Origin: Bagarius yarrelli
Lineage: Eukaryota; Chordata; Actinopteri; Siluriformes; Sisoridae
Reading direction: 5' to 3'
Assembly (NCBI GenBank): GCA_005784505.1
Contig: VCAZ01000048.1
Location: 1,449,761-1,513,760, forward strand
DNA: 64,000 nt
Shown here: positions 46,416-60,960 of the stretch, in pieces
Numbering within the stretch: the first letter of the stretch is position 1
Layout of the letters: every line of letters begins with the position of its first letter
Notes under the pieces: model-generated
Databases searched by the model: none
Told to the model about the DNA's origin: nothing
What the model saw: the letters and a program-made list of their open reading frames with translations, nothing else
Position numbers and translations under genes: made by a program

Positions 46416-48339
46416 GACATACAAAAGTGCTGTCAAAATGCTTGATTGAGGTAAAAACAGACAATATTTTTGTTATGTTTTAGAACATATGTTAACACTA
46501 CAATTGACATAAGGCTATATACACTGCCCAGGTATACACTTCAGACTGTATCCATTATATTTTATGTTCTTTTGATCTCCTTGATATTTATACAACAGGT
46601 TGAATTTATATTTGTAGCTGTACATACTGGAAGGATGCATGCATATCCCAAATTACAATACAATACCACAATTCTTTAAAGAGTTATTTGTCTAATAAAA
46701 TTGTGACTTGTGACATTTTCTGCCCTTTAATGTTCTTACTCTAATTGGCCAAGGGACATCCACGAAGACATGCAGACGTAATGCGAGATTTAGAGAGGAT
46801 GATGTTGTGTTGTTGTGATTAGTGCTGCAAGCTCCTGAGTCTTAGTTACCACATTAAACATATGTAAACACACAAATACTCAACGGATTTTACAAGACTC
46901 AGAATAAGACATTAGATGTTGTTGGCTTATAAGAATTACTTTTCCAATTAGACCCGTCAAGTCAAGCACATGGACATCTTCAGAAAATCCGGAATTGAAG
47001 TAGTTGTGTCCACTTAATAAGTAATAATTTTAGTATTAGTTAAAAAAATATTTTTGTCGATAAATTAATTCTAACTAATAAATAAAATGATATACCTAAT
47101 CTAAAAAGACAAGTATTACAATATAGCATTATAATGTCGTCTGGACAAGGACAAAACTAGTGGATTTTTTTTTTGTGCATTACACTATTCTCTTTTTCTT
47201 GTGGTTTTATTGGTTTGTTAAGAGAAGTCTTGTTGACATTTTGCAGCCTGACAAAAGGCATGTGTGTGTGTGTGTGTTTGGAGTGGGCTGTGGATGTGGA
47301 GGGCTTGTAACACGGCCCTATGCCCTGTGAGACCCTGTTCCCCTAGGAATAGTGATTGTTCTGATTTAAGTGGAGATTGTCAGCTCTAATTTGTCCCTCT
47401 CCACCACGCCTCTCCAGCGGGGATGCCCTCTTTAAAATATTATGAAAAGATCAGCTGTAAGGCTCTGCTTGTTTAGTGGGAGGGTACGAGCTACAAAGGG
47501 CAGGAGGGATAATAGGTTACCTATTACAAGGCCAGAAGGGAGTTTGTTACGATGCAAACAATACCAGTCTTCAATAGCATTCAGAGAGATTAAGTAACAC
47601 TGAACATGTTAACCAATATTAAATGATTTGCTAGTGGTCTTAATTAATTTAAGCTTACAATTAATTAGAATTTTGCTATAATTGTAATCGTCAAACACTA
47701 GTTCTTTCTAATAAGACAGAGATTAAATAACCCAAAACACACTGAAATGGTTCATGGTGTTTTTACCATTGACATTTTTTTTACTTAATTTTAAATTGTC
47801 ATATCCTAAAACAAAATATACTTGCCGACATGCATGCATGCTTCTTCTTCTTCTTCTTTTTTTTTACCCACATAGAGTCATGAGAACAAATGACTAGGCT
47901 TTGGTGACCTCTAACTAACTCTGTCTCTCTCACTGCCATGCACATGCAGAGAAATACATGTACAATTGTTATTTTAATTTCTTTCCTTATTATTCTTCTC
48001 CAAAACATTTCAACTTGAATATGAATTAGTAAAGCGGAATTCAATGTGAAAGGGCAGTGCATCGACTAGCACTCTGCTCTGTGTTTGAGACAAAATACAG
48101 CCAGCTTGTGTGCTGAATTACAATGAATCCCTTTGCGACTCTTTCCAACAATTTATTCATTCGCACCCCAGATTAATAAAGGTGGCATGATTGCAAATAA
48201 TAGTATGTGACATGTTATGTAGGCTGTGTTAAAGGCTCTGGTGTTGCAGTCAAGAAAAAAAAACTTTCTGTTTGATTTATCTGCCTTTGATTTGTAAAGG
48301 AAAATCAATGAAACAAGTCGTTCCATTTTCCTTATTTCT

Positions 48340-48350
48340 CCCTCTCTCTA

Positions 48351-48430
<80 letters not shown>

Positions 48431-48434
48431 TCTT
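48340..48434 (+). repeat. (CT)n microsatellite
   Basis: About 95 bases of TC/CT with few interruptions. Confidence 0.97.
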
Positions 48435-48649
48435 GTTTTTTCTATCCATACCACTGATAAGCCATTGGAATCTGGGTTCTCTGTGTTTCTTTTCGATTAT
48501 TCAGTTTACATTTGATTCCCCGGAAGAGTGTTGCCAACCAGAAACATTCATATAGCTTGTCCTTTTAGCGAATAAGCTAAACAGAATTTAAAAATTATGC
48601 TAGGTATGAACTATCTAGGAAATTGTTCAATATCTTTGTTGGGGTTAAA

Positions 48650-48814
<165 letters not shown>

Positions 48815-50224
48815 TGCACATTTATTCTCAGGATTTCTATAACTAAAATATTGTTTATTAAAAAAAAAAATTTCACACCAAACTTACATTTTCCAGTGGT
48901 GTTATTATAAAAGCACATTTTTATCAATTTTATCTAAGATAAATTAGAAATGGCCAGTGTTTTTCAGTGAGAATGTGCACAGGACACCACAGATGCATAT
49001 GTCTCGTCAGACCTTCAGCCATTCCACCTTGCTGAATTATGTTTATGATCAGGTGTGTCAGACAAAAACTATTCTAGACATACAGAATAACCTTTTTAGC
49101 TCCAGAGGGATGCATTTCTTAATTCATTACTGCATTCATCACACCAGTGACACAAATATCCTCCATTATTTGAGACCCTTAAAATGATCCATGTGTTATA
49201 TTGTGTGTATAAAATGTCAGGGAGCTCATCAGCTCGCTGGCCTGATCTGAGATCAGTAATGGTGCTGAAATGTGCCTGGGCTTCTGTGCTGTCAGCAAAA
49301 ATAGACATATGCACAGAAATGTGCTTAGAGTTCTCGTCCGAGTAGCTACACTGAAGCCTGGAGAAAACACAGCGGACAAACCATTTTGTGCTTCTTAAAT
49401 GTATTATATTTATTGTGAAATTAATATTTTAGCACGTAGTGATGCTTATATTGTTAGTGTTGGGATTTTTAATTATGCCATTACTTAATTTTAGTAAACA
49501 CTGTCTATTTTTAGATTAAGTTTTAATTTAAAAAAAAATTCAATGCAGCACCAAAATTAACATTATTTATTATTGTGACAAAATTGCAAAAAGCAATAAA
49601 ACACCACACAGAATATCACAGAAGTAATAAGTGGAGTTATGCAAAAACAATCTAACAAAATAATCTTGAGCATATGATTGAGTATTTTACTGTTATTTTA
49701 CTACATAAATTAATCAAAGTATTTAAAGATCTTTTTTCTAAACAATTTATGTTACAGAAAAACTAAAACGAGCAGCATCCTCTGATCCGATGACTTTTTC
49801 ATGGTAAAAGACGTTGACTGTTACAAATCACAGTCACTAAAGCTAGAACTACGGTAGCCACTTGTGGCCAGTCAAATTTGGGAACTCGACACAGCACAGT
49901 AATACAAAAGACTGGACAACTGTTTACATGTGTGTGATTGTCCTTTTACTTTTCTCATCGTATGCTGACGCACAAGTCAGTAAGTTTAAGTCCCAGATGT
50001 TTGAAAAGATTATTACAGTATTGTAGCATGTGCGATAATGTGTAATGGAAGGCTTTTCTTGGCAGAGACAGCATAACTAAAAGTAGCAGCAGTAATGGTG
50101 ACCTCCAGCAGGCCTGCACTCCCAGCAGGGAACAGAAGGCCCAGACACATCAGGCCCACAGTCTGCCTTACTGGGTCACTCAGAGGCTAAGCAGACCTAT
50201 TAGAGCCCACTCATCGATGCCAAG

Positions 50225-50244
50225 AACACACACAGACACACACA

Positions 50245-50302
<58 letters not shown>
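50225..50302 (+). repeat. (CA)n microsatellite
   Basis: About 78 bases of CA with a few early interruptions. Confidence 0.96.
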
Positions 50303-51396
50303 AAAGTCATTAGAAAAAAAAGTGGAGTCTGGTTTACTAATATTTAACAGTATATTTTTATTAATCATTTTGTTTCAATATTATTTAATATAAAAAATAG
50401 TGATATAAATAAAATTAATAGACAGAGTGGATAATTATATTTTCTTTTTATGAGAAAGCAATGTTTTGTTAGGTTTTTATATCTAGTGATTAAAACCTCC
50501 AGAGATTATACCGTAGTACACTCTTTGTCTTCTCTCTAGCTTATTGTATTTAAATTCTGCTGCGCACGCTATTTAAAATTCTCACCACACACACACTGCA
50601 CGGTCTTTGCACATGTAGAGGGTGTGCGGAATGGCCTGCTTTGTGTCAGCACTCTTCTTTAGAGCGCAAGCATGCTTAAATGCGTAATAACAGCCACAAG
50701 ATCTGTCTTTGATTTTGAGATGTGTGTATGTGTGTGGATGTGGGCATGTATTTGTTGAAGAGGAAAGGGTGGGGGGCCGGGGTGTAGGCTTCACCTATGT
50801 GTACTGAAGCAGGTTAAAAAAAAATAGTAGCATCCTCTGTTATTTGTGTTTGTGTGTGTGAGAGAGAGGGAGAGATTTTGTTTTAGACAAGGCCACTCTC
50901 TGGGTAACTGACATGACACGTGTATTCAGACATAAATACCAGCAGTCAGAAAATATGATGAGTTCTGTGAAGCGTCTGCTTGCTGCCATCATTCTGTATC
51001 TAACCTGGCATTGCCCGCTTCACCCACCTCAATCTCTTTCATGTCCTTCAGCAGGTCTTTCTAATTCTAATAGAAATAACAGGGCCTGGAGTTCAAAGGC
51101 TCTATATTGTGTAGCTCTAAATTTAAATCTGGTAATCAGGGCCATCCACAGAGGTAGATGGATCAACTGCCCCTATATCTTTATCGGCTGAGGTGCCTAT
51201 GGCTCTCTAACCTTCTGCTTCTTGCCACATGGAATCAAATAGAAAGAAACAGGTAAATGTCAAGATGTTAAACAGTAAATAGTTACTGTTATTATCAGCA
51301 ATGTATAAATGTGATGTGCTATTAAAAAACTTACAATAAAGTCTGAAATTATCACAGAGGATGCTTTCTTTTCTTTTAAATTTATGTAACACTTTT

Positions 51397-51430
51397 TTGG
51401 TTTGGTTTGGTTTGGTTTGGTTTGGTTTGG
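51397..51430 (+). repeat. (GGTTT)n minisatellite-like array
   Basis: Six tandem GGTTT pentamers. Confidence 0.93.
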
Positions 51431-52129
51431 GCCACTGCTTCTTAAAAATCTCTGTGCACGGCCGTGCTGGTTATTGTATTGATTGCTATCATAATGTAAA
51501 TGTATCACTTTTTAAATTCAGGATAAAATTACACAGAAGAAAGGAGCGTGTGTGTCGGAGCCAGTAACGATTTTGTGTGGCGGGGGCTTCTAATAAGACG
51601 TTTAAAAGGCAGTTTAAATGCCTCTGACTAGATCAGTCTGTCTGTTTACACGAGCTTGTGGTAATTGAGACGGGTAAGCCTGAGCCTAAAGGTGTAATTA
51701 ATGTAGCATGACAAAGTGACAACACAAGGTCACAGCATGTACAACAAGAAATGTGATCAAATGTGGAAGAAAATCAATAGCTTGCTTATTTTCTTTGATA
51801 ATGAATAGAGGTTACTGGTCTGCTGAATACAGTCAAATAAAAAAAAAAATCAAACTAAAGGTTAATTACATTTTCTAGTATGTTGCTTAATTGTTAAGTT
51901 TTGTGGTGAACCTGGTTCTTGCCATAATAACACTTCATCTGTTTAATATGATCACCGCACACCAGTGCATTTTCTAGCTTTACCCCAAAGAGTGTGTGTT
52001 CTGAAGCGTGGCACAATAACACTTTGCAAATCAGTGGTTGTTCTCCCTCATAATCAAAATCTGCCTTTTGGGAAAGCAGACTTCTGATTCATAACCATTA
52101 AACACATGTAACATAGAAAATTTAAAAAT

Positions 52130-52560
52130 GACATGCCAGAGAATTTGCATAATGCAAAATAGAATCCCTTTGAACGCGTGTGTTAATCCGAATAGTAAAA
52201 AACTGTAGTACCGCCGCTGACACTGTAATTGGCATCTTGTGGTTTGCCATCCTGAGGATAGAGCTGATTTTTATATGCTCTTATAATAAATAGCATCTTT
52301 AAGCTTGCAGGAAATCACTGCGAGACATCTATCCTGTACCGTTTCATTTATTCTACTGCCTTTAATTAAAGCCGCAGAAACCGCCTGCAATTTGTTTCCG
52401 AACACTGTCTGAGGCTGCTTATTAGATATTAAATTGATGCATAATTCAGGCAATTAAGAAAGTAATCACACAAAGTAATGTAATGGAAGTTAATTATTAC
52501 AGCATAAGCAAACAGTTCATTAATGCTAGTTAATGCTGTGAGTGCGTCTTTAATATGTGG
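52130..52560. promoter_or_regulatory. Strong candidate enhancer block
   Basis: Repeat-free 430 bases rich in homeodomain cores: TTTAATTAAAG near 52361, ATTAAATTGATGCATAATTC near 52429, GGCAATTAAG near 52449, GTTAATTATTAC near 52490 and TAATGCTAGTTAATGC near 52521. It also has TTTTATATGCTCTTATAATAAAT. The clustering suggests a homeodomain-bound enhancer. Confidence 0.38.
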
Positions 52561-53079
52561 GCCGTGCATGTGCTCTGTCACACTGTGGATCAGGCTGTTA
52601 GTTCTGCTGCTGCTGCTGCCTGTTCACACATCAGCATGTGGGTTTTGCGCTCAAGAAGCTATAGGAGGGGTCTGGGAAGTAAACATAAGGGAAAAAAAGA
52701 GGAACGATAGGAAACAAGGAGCTTTTTGGACAAGTTAACTGCTGGTTGTAAAAAAAAATAAATAAAGGTGTAGACTAGGGTGTAGAAAGATGTATGTTTT
52801 TTATAGAGAAGGAAGTTGTGAAAGGACATTTTAAATTGAAGTATAACAGAATCAAGGCCAGTCAAATCAATGTTTCCTGTGATCTGTACAAATTTAGCCA
52901 AAATAGCTCCAATTCTTTTTAATTTAATAATCATTTATCTGTATAGATTTGTACCTAAAGAATTTTACTTAAAATTTTACTTTGATAATACATTTTTTCA
53001 TTCCTATTTTGTTCCTATACTGTAGAAAAGCCTTTCTTTTCTACAATGTAGTTTCCCACTATTAAACATTCACTAATTT

Positions 53080-53825
53080 AATGTCTGCTAGTTTATTGTG
53101 TAACCTTATAAATACCCTAAACTCTCTGGCAAGCCATACAAAAAATCTGGGTGTGCTGCCGGACAGCACTTTAAGCTTGATAAACAGGTCAACCAAGTTG
53201 TTTAGCTTCTACCAGCTGCGAACTCTGGTAACACTGAGGTCCCTTCTTTCTTTTATCAACTTTAAAAAAGGAATCCATGCTTTTATCACTATGAAGCTTG
53301 ATTATTGTAACTCTCTGTATTGAGACAGATTTTGAGCATGAAAGCTCAAGCTTTTGAGGTCTTTGCACTGGTTACCTGTGAGATACAGGATTCATTTTAA
53401 AGTGCTCTTATCGGTTGTTAAGTCTTTGAAAAGCTTAGCAACCGCATATCTTTCTGATCTGTTGTTAAAACTCCAACCAGCAAGAGCCTTTGGGTCTGCC
53501 AACTTAAGACTCTTATTGGTTTCTAGAAGAAGACTGAAGTCTAGAAGTGATTGAGCGTTTGCCGTAGCCACTCTGACACTTTGGAACAGTCTGCCTACAC
53601 AAATCCAAACTGCTCCCACACTATTCATTTTTAAATCCGGGTTAAAATCATATGTATATGATCAGGCTTACTTTTTATGATCTGTAATTGTAAATCTGTA
53701 ATTTTCATTTATGTATTGCTTATTATTGTCTATGCTGATCTCATCTTCGTCTTGATTCTGTTAATTGTTCTTTATTTTGTACGTCACACTAGCTGTGTTT
53801 TATAAATAAATTGTAAAATCTTTTA
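53080..53825 (+). mobile_element. 3' end of an L2-type LINE
   Basis: Broken plus-strand frames read NLGVLPDSTLS, FYQLRTL, IHAFITMKLDYCNSLY, then LHWLPVRYRIHFKVLL, YLSDLL and later LWNSLP. This is the familiar C-terminal end of reverse transcriptase ORF2 in L2/CR1-like fish LINEs. Stops and frameshifts (for example after CNSLY and after KSRSD) make it dead; the 5' part is missing, as usual for truncated insertions. The unit ends with an AT-rich tail near 53825. Confidence 0.88.
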
Positions 53826-54479
53826 GAGAAAATCATGCTCTTATGCAAACACACCTGAGAAAGGCTTCACTGTACCTTTTATATTTGTTATCAGTGTACC
53901 CTTGCCTTTGATGGTGGCAGAGAGAGAGAGAAATAAAATCTCTCTCTCACTCTCCTCCGCCCTCCTTTTCTTTCTGTCTCTGTCTCTATTTCTCTCTCTC
54001 TCTTTCCTGGCCCTCCTTCCACCTTTTAAGCTTCCTCATAAAACAGGGCTCTCCAATCTGATCTTGTTTCTCTGAGTAAACATGCATGTCACAGTTGACC
54101 TTTGCAGGGGTCAGAAGCTTTTTATATTGGCTGACATGTTTCAGAGTTAATAGAAGCATTTAGCTGCGCTCCCTTGGGCCGGGCGATTTATTAAGCTGCA
54201 ATGAGTTGCATCTGTCTGAACAGAATCAAGGGGACCTATCAACCAGGGTCAGACACGCACCAGTACACTTCATCGAAACACATTTATCGTGCTGCACACC
54301 TCACACACACACAAACACAGACACACACACACACACACACAAACACACTCTCACACACACGTGTATGTGTGTAACTAATACAACTAAACACAATCAGGCT
54401 CATAAAATTTGTTTTTTCTTTACCAACAATGGATTGTTAGTTTTAATTAGAAAATGATGGGATGCTTTTGGCTTTGCTC

Positions 54480-55320
54480 TTCCTGTGCATAGAGAGCCAC
54501 TGGCTGACAGTAGCTTTGTTGCTTCTCAGCTGTTTTCTTTGCCGTATTGATTGTGTTTGTTCATCCATTGTGCTCTTTCCCATAATGCCGGTCACTGTGT
54601 GAATCGGCCTCTAAGCTGTCGTCTGTAATCATGGATAATTGTCAATTATCACACAGAGCCATCAGATCAATTACTGCTCAATCAATACAAACCACACTGA
54701 AGTGAAGTGTGCTCTTTTGTATTGGGCCAGAGTCAGCAGAGTTAGCACAGACTGCTGTTTTATTAGTGAGAATCTCCTTTTAATAGTGCATCATACAAAG
54801 ACAGATTCTTTTTTGGCTTTTCACACACAAACGCACACACTGAAGTAATCTCATGATTTAAGAGGCACATAAAACACCAATTCACTCACCAGATGGGCTT
54901 TTGGTGTTGCATCCTCAGTATTAGCTAATAGTGACAAAACCACTGTGTTCAGCGACTGTGTATTACTGCCAGTTTTTTTATGAATTAGCTGGAAAAGGCT
55001 CTGTGTAGCAAACTACAGCATGTGTGTGTGCACATACTTGGAATGACGATCGTAATGAAAGTTAATGTTTCAACATCTAAACACCCTCATTTCATTCGGC
55101 AGGCTTGGAAGTTGTGGTTCTGCTCACAGTAAATCAGACAGCACACCCCCACCTGCCCGTCTCTGTGCATGTGGATGGAAATAAATGCCCCCCTGTAATG
55201 GTGGCTCACTAGCCTGCCTTCTGATGTATTATCTCCCCTCTGTGTATTTATTTACACTCAACTTCTCAGCAAATTGTGTTGTCATCTTAATGGGGAAAGA
55301 TTAATTTGATGTCACATGGG
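54480..55320. promoter_or_regulatory. Candidate conserved non-coding element
   Basis: High-complexity DNA with ATGGATAATTGTCAATTATC (an inverted ATAATTG/CAATTAT pair near 54631-54650), ATCAATTACTGCTCAATCAAT and GATTAATTTGATGTCAC. Repeat-free except for a short TG run near 55020. Confidence 0.32.
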
Positions 55321-56345
55321 TTTGGGTGAGTGAAAGAAATGGACTTTTTTCCCCTATGCTTATGTTAACACATCAATAAAACTGGTTTAACCCTTTCAAC
55401 GCCAGCATTCACTGTAGCCATGTTAAAATGGTGGGGAAAATTTGTTTTTGAATTGCTGGATTTCAGGTTTATCTTTTTTTCATGTCATTATCTATTTTTT
55501 TTACTGAGAATACAACTTTACTGATTTACTATTTAAACAATTTTTATGAAATGGATTAGAATTATTATGGATAAATGCAGTCAATCTTAAAATAATAGTT
55601 AGACATATATAAATAATCATTAAAATCTTCTAGTATTTTAATTTCTTTTAGTCTGCAAAAATGTTTAATTACCTTTTGTGGTAATAATGAAAAGTGTCAT
55701 TTAGCTCGCGTCCATTGCGGTCATATTTCATCTTTACCACCTGAACACACACAAGCACACACACTCACACATATACACATACAGACAGTCCAGAGGAGAA
55801 CAGAGTGTGCACTTTGTGCACAGCTATTTATATCAATAAGTCCCGTGCTGAGAGGCACAAAATGAGCGTTTAAGCTGCAGGCTCTGCAGGCCAGCCTGGC
55901 GGGTGGGCACTAGTACAGACACATTGGGGCAAATGAGCAAGCTGCCCTGGTGGTGCAGTGGGATGCGTTGTCTGGCAGTTTCTCTGGGCAAAGACAGAGG
56001 GTCGGGGCGTGGAGAAAGGCAGACAGAGAGACGTGTATGTCAGAAGTGTATACTAGAGATTGGTGGGAGGAATAGATGAGGGGATGGCTATCATTTCACA
56101 GGTGCTGGCCGCCTTTACTGAGCTCTAGACAGAATAAAGGGGGCCAGAGGCAGCAGAAGAGAAAGATAAGGGACAAACCAGAGAGTTGAGAATATTACAG
56201 ATAGAAAGCATGAGAACGAAATAGGATTAAGCTAGGAGAACGCCAAAGGTGGTAAAAGGAGACAGGAAGAAAAGGATGTGAATGAGAAATGGGGGACAAG
56301 GTGGTGAGCTGAAACGAGTGAAAGCTTAATAGTGTGTGTGTGGGT

Positions 56346-56364
56346 GGGGGGGGGGGGGGGGGGG
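56346..56364 (+). repeat. G19 homopolymer
   Basis: 19 consecutive G residues, prone to sequencing and assembly length errors; could form quadruplex structure. Confidence 0.95.
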
Positions 56365-59300
56365 TCCCTCTGCTGGGATCTTCTCAGGTCAGTGAATCTC
56401 CCCAAAGGGACGGCCAAGCGAAACGCCATCAATTCCCAAACAAAGAGCAGCTCCAGCCGCCACCACACTAACATATGTGGTAGGGCCCTTGTTCGCTTTA
56501 ACATGTCACGCACACTTAATTAGTTGTGTTAACTCCCTCTACTGTCTGCTCTCACAGGAGGGGTGATAACAACAGATTGACACCTTTTTAAAAGCAGACA
56601 AAATAAAGCAAACAGATGTAGGTTTATATATCATGATGTCTAATAGGTAATGACAGCCACATAACAACATTTTTAGTTGTTTCTCATGAAACACATGGCT
56701 GTGTGGAAATGAGTTTTTTTCTAAGCTGAAAATGAAGGTACTTAATTGATATGAATGGGTTGCAAGTATCAATATGTGTGTGTGTCTGTGTGACTGTGTT
56801 TTTTATTGGTCTGGAGAAGTCAGTGTGTGCTTCCATGCATTACACAGTTGCACATGCATGTGCCCACATAAGGGTCTGCTACTCATACAAGACACCCTGT
56901 GACCTCTACTGCTTCACTGCTGCCAGTGCAATTCAGCCACCTGATCACACATAGCTTTCATAATCATTTAAGTTCATTTTTGTGTGTGTCTGTGTGTACA
57001 TTAAAACTGATTAAAAGCACCATGAACTCGATCTCTCGATCTCTCCTCTTAACAGGAAGTAAGAGAAGTTCTCTAAAAACACTACAGATTGGATGTGGGT
57101 ATGTGTTGGTGTAGAGATTGACATGCTGTTTGATAGTTTTACCAGATAATTGTACATCAATGAAAAATACAAGAACGCGGTATTGGCACATACTTGGTTA
57201 AGGTGACATTTTGCTCTGATGTTTGAAAAAATGAATTTTAATAAAATGGTTTACATGTGGAAAGATTTAATGAGCTGAAATGTTCTATTTTAAAATTTGG
57301 GTTACAAGGTACTTCCAGTGATTTTTATATTATATAAGTTATATTTATCTGAAATTATTGTGATATTTTTATTGATTAAAATTTAGCTGATGCAGATTTC
57401 TGTTAAATATATAACTTGTGGTAAGTTGCAAGTATCTCATAAAAGTAAATATTTTCCGGTAAGAGGGTTAAATAAATCTAAACTATTTTCATAATCTATA
57501 ATAGACGATTTATGAAAATGTTGGTTTTTCTTTAAAAAAGTTAATAGAAGAAAAATCTGAATATTAGTATTAGTATTGTAAAGAATTTTCCTCTATGTTT
57601 AACATTTCAGCTCTTTTTATAGTAATTAATCATGGGACACAAATGGATTCCCTAATTGTGAAATTATCCATTAGAAGAAAAAGATTTATCTTTTAATTCA
57701 ATTTTAAATTCGATTTTATTCATACATTTTTTTGAGTTTATTTACCTTTATCGCCTAAATTATTTAGTTTGTCATTTAAAAAAGACAGCAATAATATATC
57801 CTTATCCTACTCACTTTTTTAGTGTCTGCTTAGCATTCACTATGAGCAAATTAAGAATGATATGATGACGATTAATAATAACATATTGTATTGTAACATT
57901 CAATGTTTGATGACCTTGCATTAATTTTCCTGATTAAAGTTATTACATTTTATTTCTGCACCTGGTGATCTGTTATGAAAGCTGTATCTATCGTCTTGAC
58001 TTAGATTAAAATTCACATGTCATGGCACTGGTCTCTTTTTTTAATTAACTGATCATATTTGATTTGTGCTTCATTTCCTAATTATAAAATAATATAATTT
58101 GTGCATTTATTTTATTATCTTTTATCAACAACTATATTGGACACACATTGATGTGACATAAAAGCTGTTTTTGTATTGTTCAGGTGGTCGTTGTGAAATT
58201 TTAAGCAATATGCCTGCTTCACTCAAATGAAACTTATGGCACCTATAAAACCGTGCTTTGGTTTTACGAATGTCTGAGCGGAAAGGTTTGGTGCCTCCTG
58301 TTTTATTCTGTAAACAGAGGCAAGGACATGAAAGAGCACATCAGTGATGTAAAAGACCTTCCTATTGATCAAACTCCGAGAGTAGATTAGAATCTACTGT
58401 ATGTACATGTTTATAGTCTTGTCGTAGATTTACTACAACCCTTTAGGGCAAAGTAGTAAATATAATCTTACTCTCTTATTGCCTAATTTAAGTCTTTGAA
58501 GTTCAATAATGTACCTTTTAATAGATCATTTTAATGGGTACATGTTGTAGCAGCCAAACTAAAAGAAACTTATTTGATTTTCATCATAAATGTAGAGGCG
58601 CCAATGAATGCATGGCAAGGTTTTTGTCATAAAAGCAGTTAATAATAGGCTTCTGTGTAAAACTGCATACCTGAATTATTCAGGTGGTGAAGCAAATAGG
58701 TTTAACCTGACCAGTCAAAGGTTATAGGAATGGTGTGTTTAAAGAGTCACAGGGTTATAGTCTTTTATGACACACTTAAAGACTTATTATTACTTAATAC
58801 TTACAGTGAAGAAGGAAAAAAACTGTTTGAAAACAGAATGTGAGTTCAAAGCTCTAGTATCTTCTCACTCCCATGATGATCAGTGGATTAAATGCTTTAA
58901 AGGTGTTCTGCAACTGTGTGTGTGTGTGTGTGTGTGTTCTGCAATCAAGTAGCTGTAACCACAATGTATTTCTTCCTTATGTTTACTCTTCCAATGACCA
59001 GTACACATAAATTAACGAGTATAAATGACCAGTATAAAAAACTAACAATAATTAGTTGTTAGAGAACAAAATTCTTTAAAAAAAATAAAATATTAAACCT
59101 AAAGGCTTGTTTGTGTATTTGTGCATAAAAAACATAAGATTTAGCATGTGATGGAACCTGGCATTTAAAATAATGTCTTCAAAACCTGTCTACATGACAC
59201 AATATTTATTTGTGTTTCTTTATCGTCCTTTGTACTTTTAAGTTTTTGGAATAACATTTACATGCCTTCGACACATAACGTATTAAAGGATAATGTGTAA

Positions 59301-60243
59301 GACAGAGAAATGCCCTGCCAAGGGGATTTGTCCATGTGAGTGTGAGGTGCAGGGGAGTCTGCCCTGCCATTTGCATTTCTGCATTGCTTAGCTGGTCAAG
59401 CCTGCACTGTGCGATGAGATGGGCTGCCTTTGAAATGTGTCATAGCAGCATAAATCCTCTGTACAGGGGGCCTCAGTGTTGGACTTTACCCAACAAATAT
59501 GGATTATGTTAACGTGAACTGAGAATTGAGAAGAATATGCTAATTTGTCCCTGCTGGGATATGTGTGAGTGTGTGCATTTGTGTTTGTGTGTAAGGGGAG
59601 AGGACAAGAGGCTGTGTATGGCATAACAGCTACTGTTTGGCAGGTCTATCATTCCATCATTAAAGGCCACATTATTACGTACAACCCGGCTTGCATGACA
59701 ATCACTGGAGGAAAGGCGGGTCCACTGAGAGAAGCCCGCTGTGTCCTTCACACGTTTTACCCTACTTTTCCCCCCCTTTCTTTTGTTTGCTACATCCTTG
59801 GGAAATTAACTAAACATGCAAGCTGCTGATCTTCCTCTGTGTTTAGTGGCTTTATTCTGTTTAAAGGCTTACCAACATAATATACTGTAATGCAAGAGTA
59901 AATACATTTAACATTCTGATGATTATGATTCTGTGATAATCATATGCAGTGATGGAAATAATTGTGTTATACATAAACTGTGCTACTAACAGCATTAATG
60001 TTTTTTAATAACGAGTAATCAAACAAATTACTTTTCCCCGTTATAACGCTGTTACCATAAGTAACAATAACATGTGAGGCACTATTTTAATATTTAATAT
60101 AATAATTGAGCTCACTGAGGCGGTTTTCATCCGAGCAGACCCACTCAGCCATCGGACCTGCAAAGATTTTTTTCCGGTTTATAGGGTGAAAAAGGGCACA
60201 TAACTGATGATAATTTGTGTGTATGTGTGCTGTGGGTGGGAGA

Positions 60244-60960
60244 TACTTAATTATATACTATATTTATGTAATAACGTACTTCCTGGCTGCTGAAAAAGTA
60301 TGTTTTCTATAGTATGGTCAGGGATAGTATGAAATTTGATCATGCTACAGGAGTTAAAAAGCGTCCAAAAGTGCGATAAAAAGTCCAATGAGTTCAACGG
60401 TAGCTTTCAATAATAAGTACTACTATTTTAGTCACTTTTCCTAATTAGTTTCCTTTTTAATTCAGTTATATCTTACTCAGTTCCTATTTGTGAGAAGTAA
60501 CTACTAACTATAAGTAATAACTTTTATAAAGTAACATGTCCAACACTGGACACAGGATACTTATTTTGTGACATAACTCACAACTTTATGGTATTACACT
60601 TATACGTGTAAGATTATCTGCTTGTATAAAAACTAAATTCAACCACCAAACCACCAACAAAGAGTAACTGATTAAATTACCGTGATTTAATGGAGTAAAA
60701 AATATGTGGACCCTAAATCATGTACAATCAATTTAATTATGTATTTCACTGAATCAGAAATAATTATCTTTTAAATCCGTATTTTGAAACAATTACAACT
60801 TAAGTTAAATTTGATGTCATAAATCCTACAACTTTTAGGAAGCTTGTAGCCCCACAAACTAATACCTCACTTCAGTTAATCACCATTTGAGTCTTTTAAT
60901 TGTAGTACTGTATTTTTTATATAGAATCTTGCTAATCTGCACGGTCATTTAAGTGCACTT
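60244..60960 (+). repeat. Duplicated block, copy 1
   Basis: About 717 bases that recur in the same order and orientation at 62984-63810. Shared exact strings include ATTTATGTAATAACGTACTT, TATGTTTTCTATAGTATGGT, AGTAACATGTCCAACACTGG, GTAAGATTATCTGCTTGTAT and CCCCACAAACTAATACCTCA. No ORF. The CCAACACTG motif resembles the end of hAT-type fish MITEs. Confidence 0.88.

Larger units (their letters stand above)
43282..48339. other. Gene desert, part 3
   Basis: No gene supported. AT-rich with enhancer-like blocks around 44690-45180 and 47270-47560. It contains a SINE relic, a short common-repeat fragment, TA-rich stretches near 43415-43470 and small arrays (TTA at 45653-45670, TG at 47262-47278, CTT at 47831-47858). 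Confidence 0.6.
53826..60243. other. Gene desert, part 5
   Basis: No gene supported. CT/CA-rich simple repeats at 53938-54005 and 54301-54370, a 19-base G run at 56346-56364, and TG at 58914-58938. Enhancer-like blocks occur at 54480-55320 and 59290-59830. The region 57200-58150 is very AT-rich with nothing recognisable. Confidence 0.6.

Noticed and set aside
49850..49870. CTCF-like GCCACTTGTGGCCAG
   Set aside because: Best alignment is one base short of the consensus spacing on both strands.
55940..55965. CTCF-like CACCACCAGGGCAGC on the minus strand
   Set aside because: The GGGGGC core is shortened; too weak to list.
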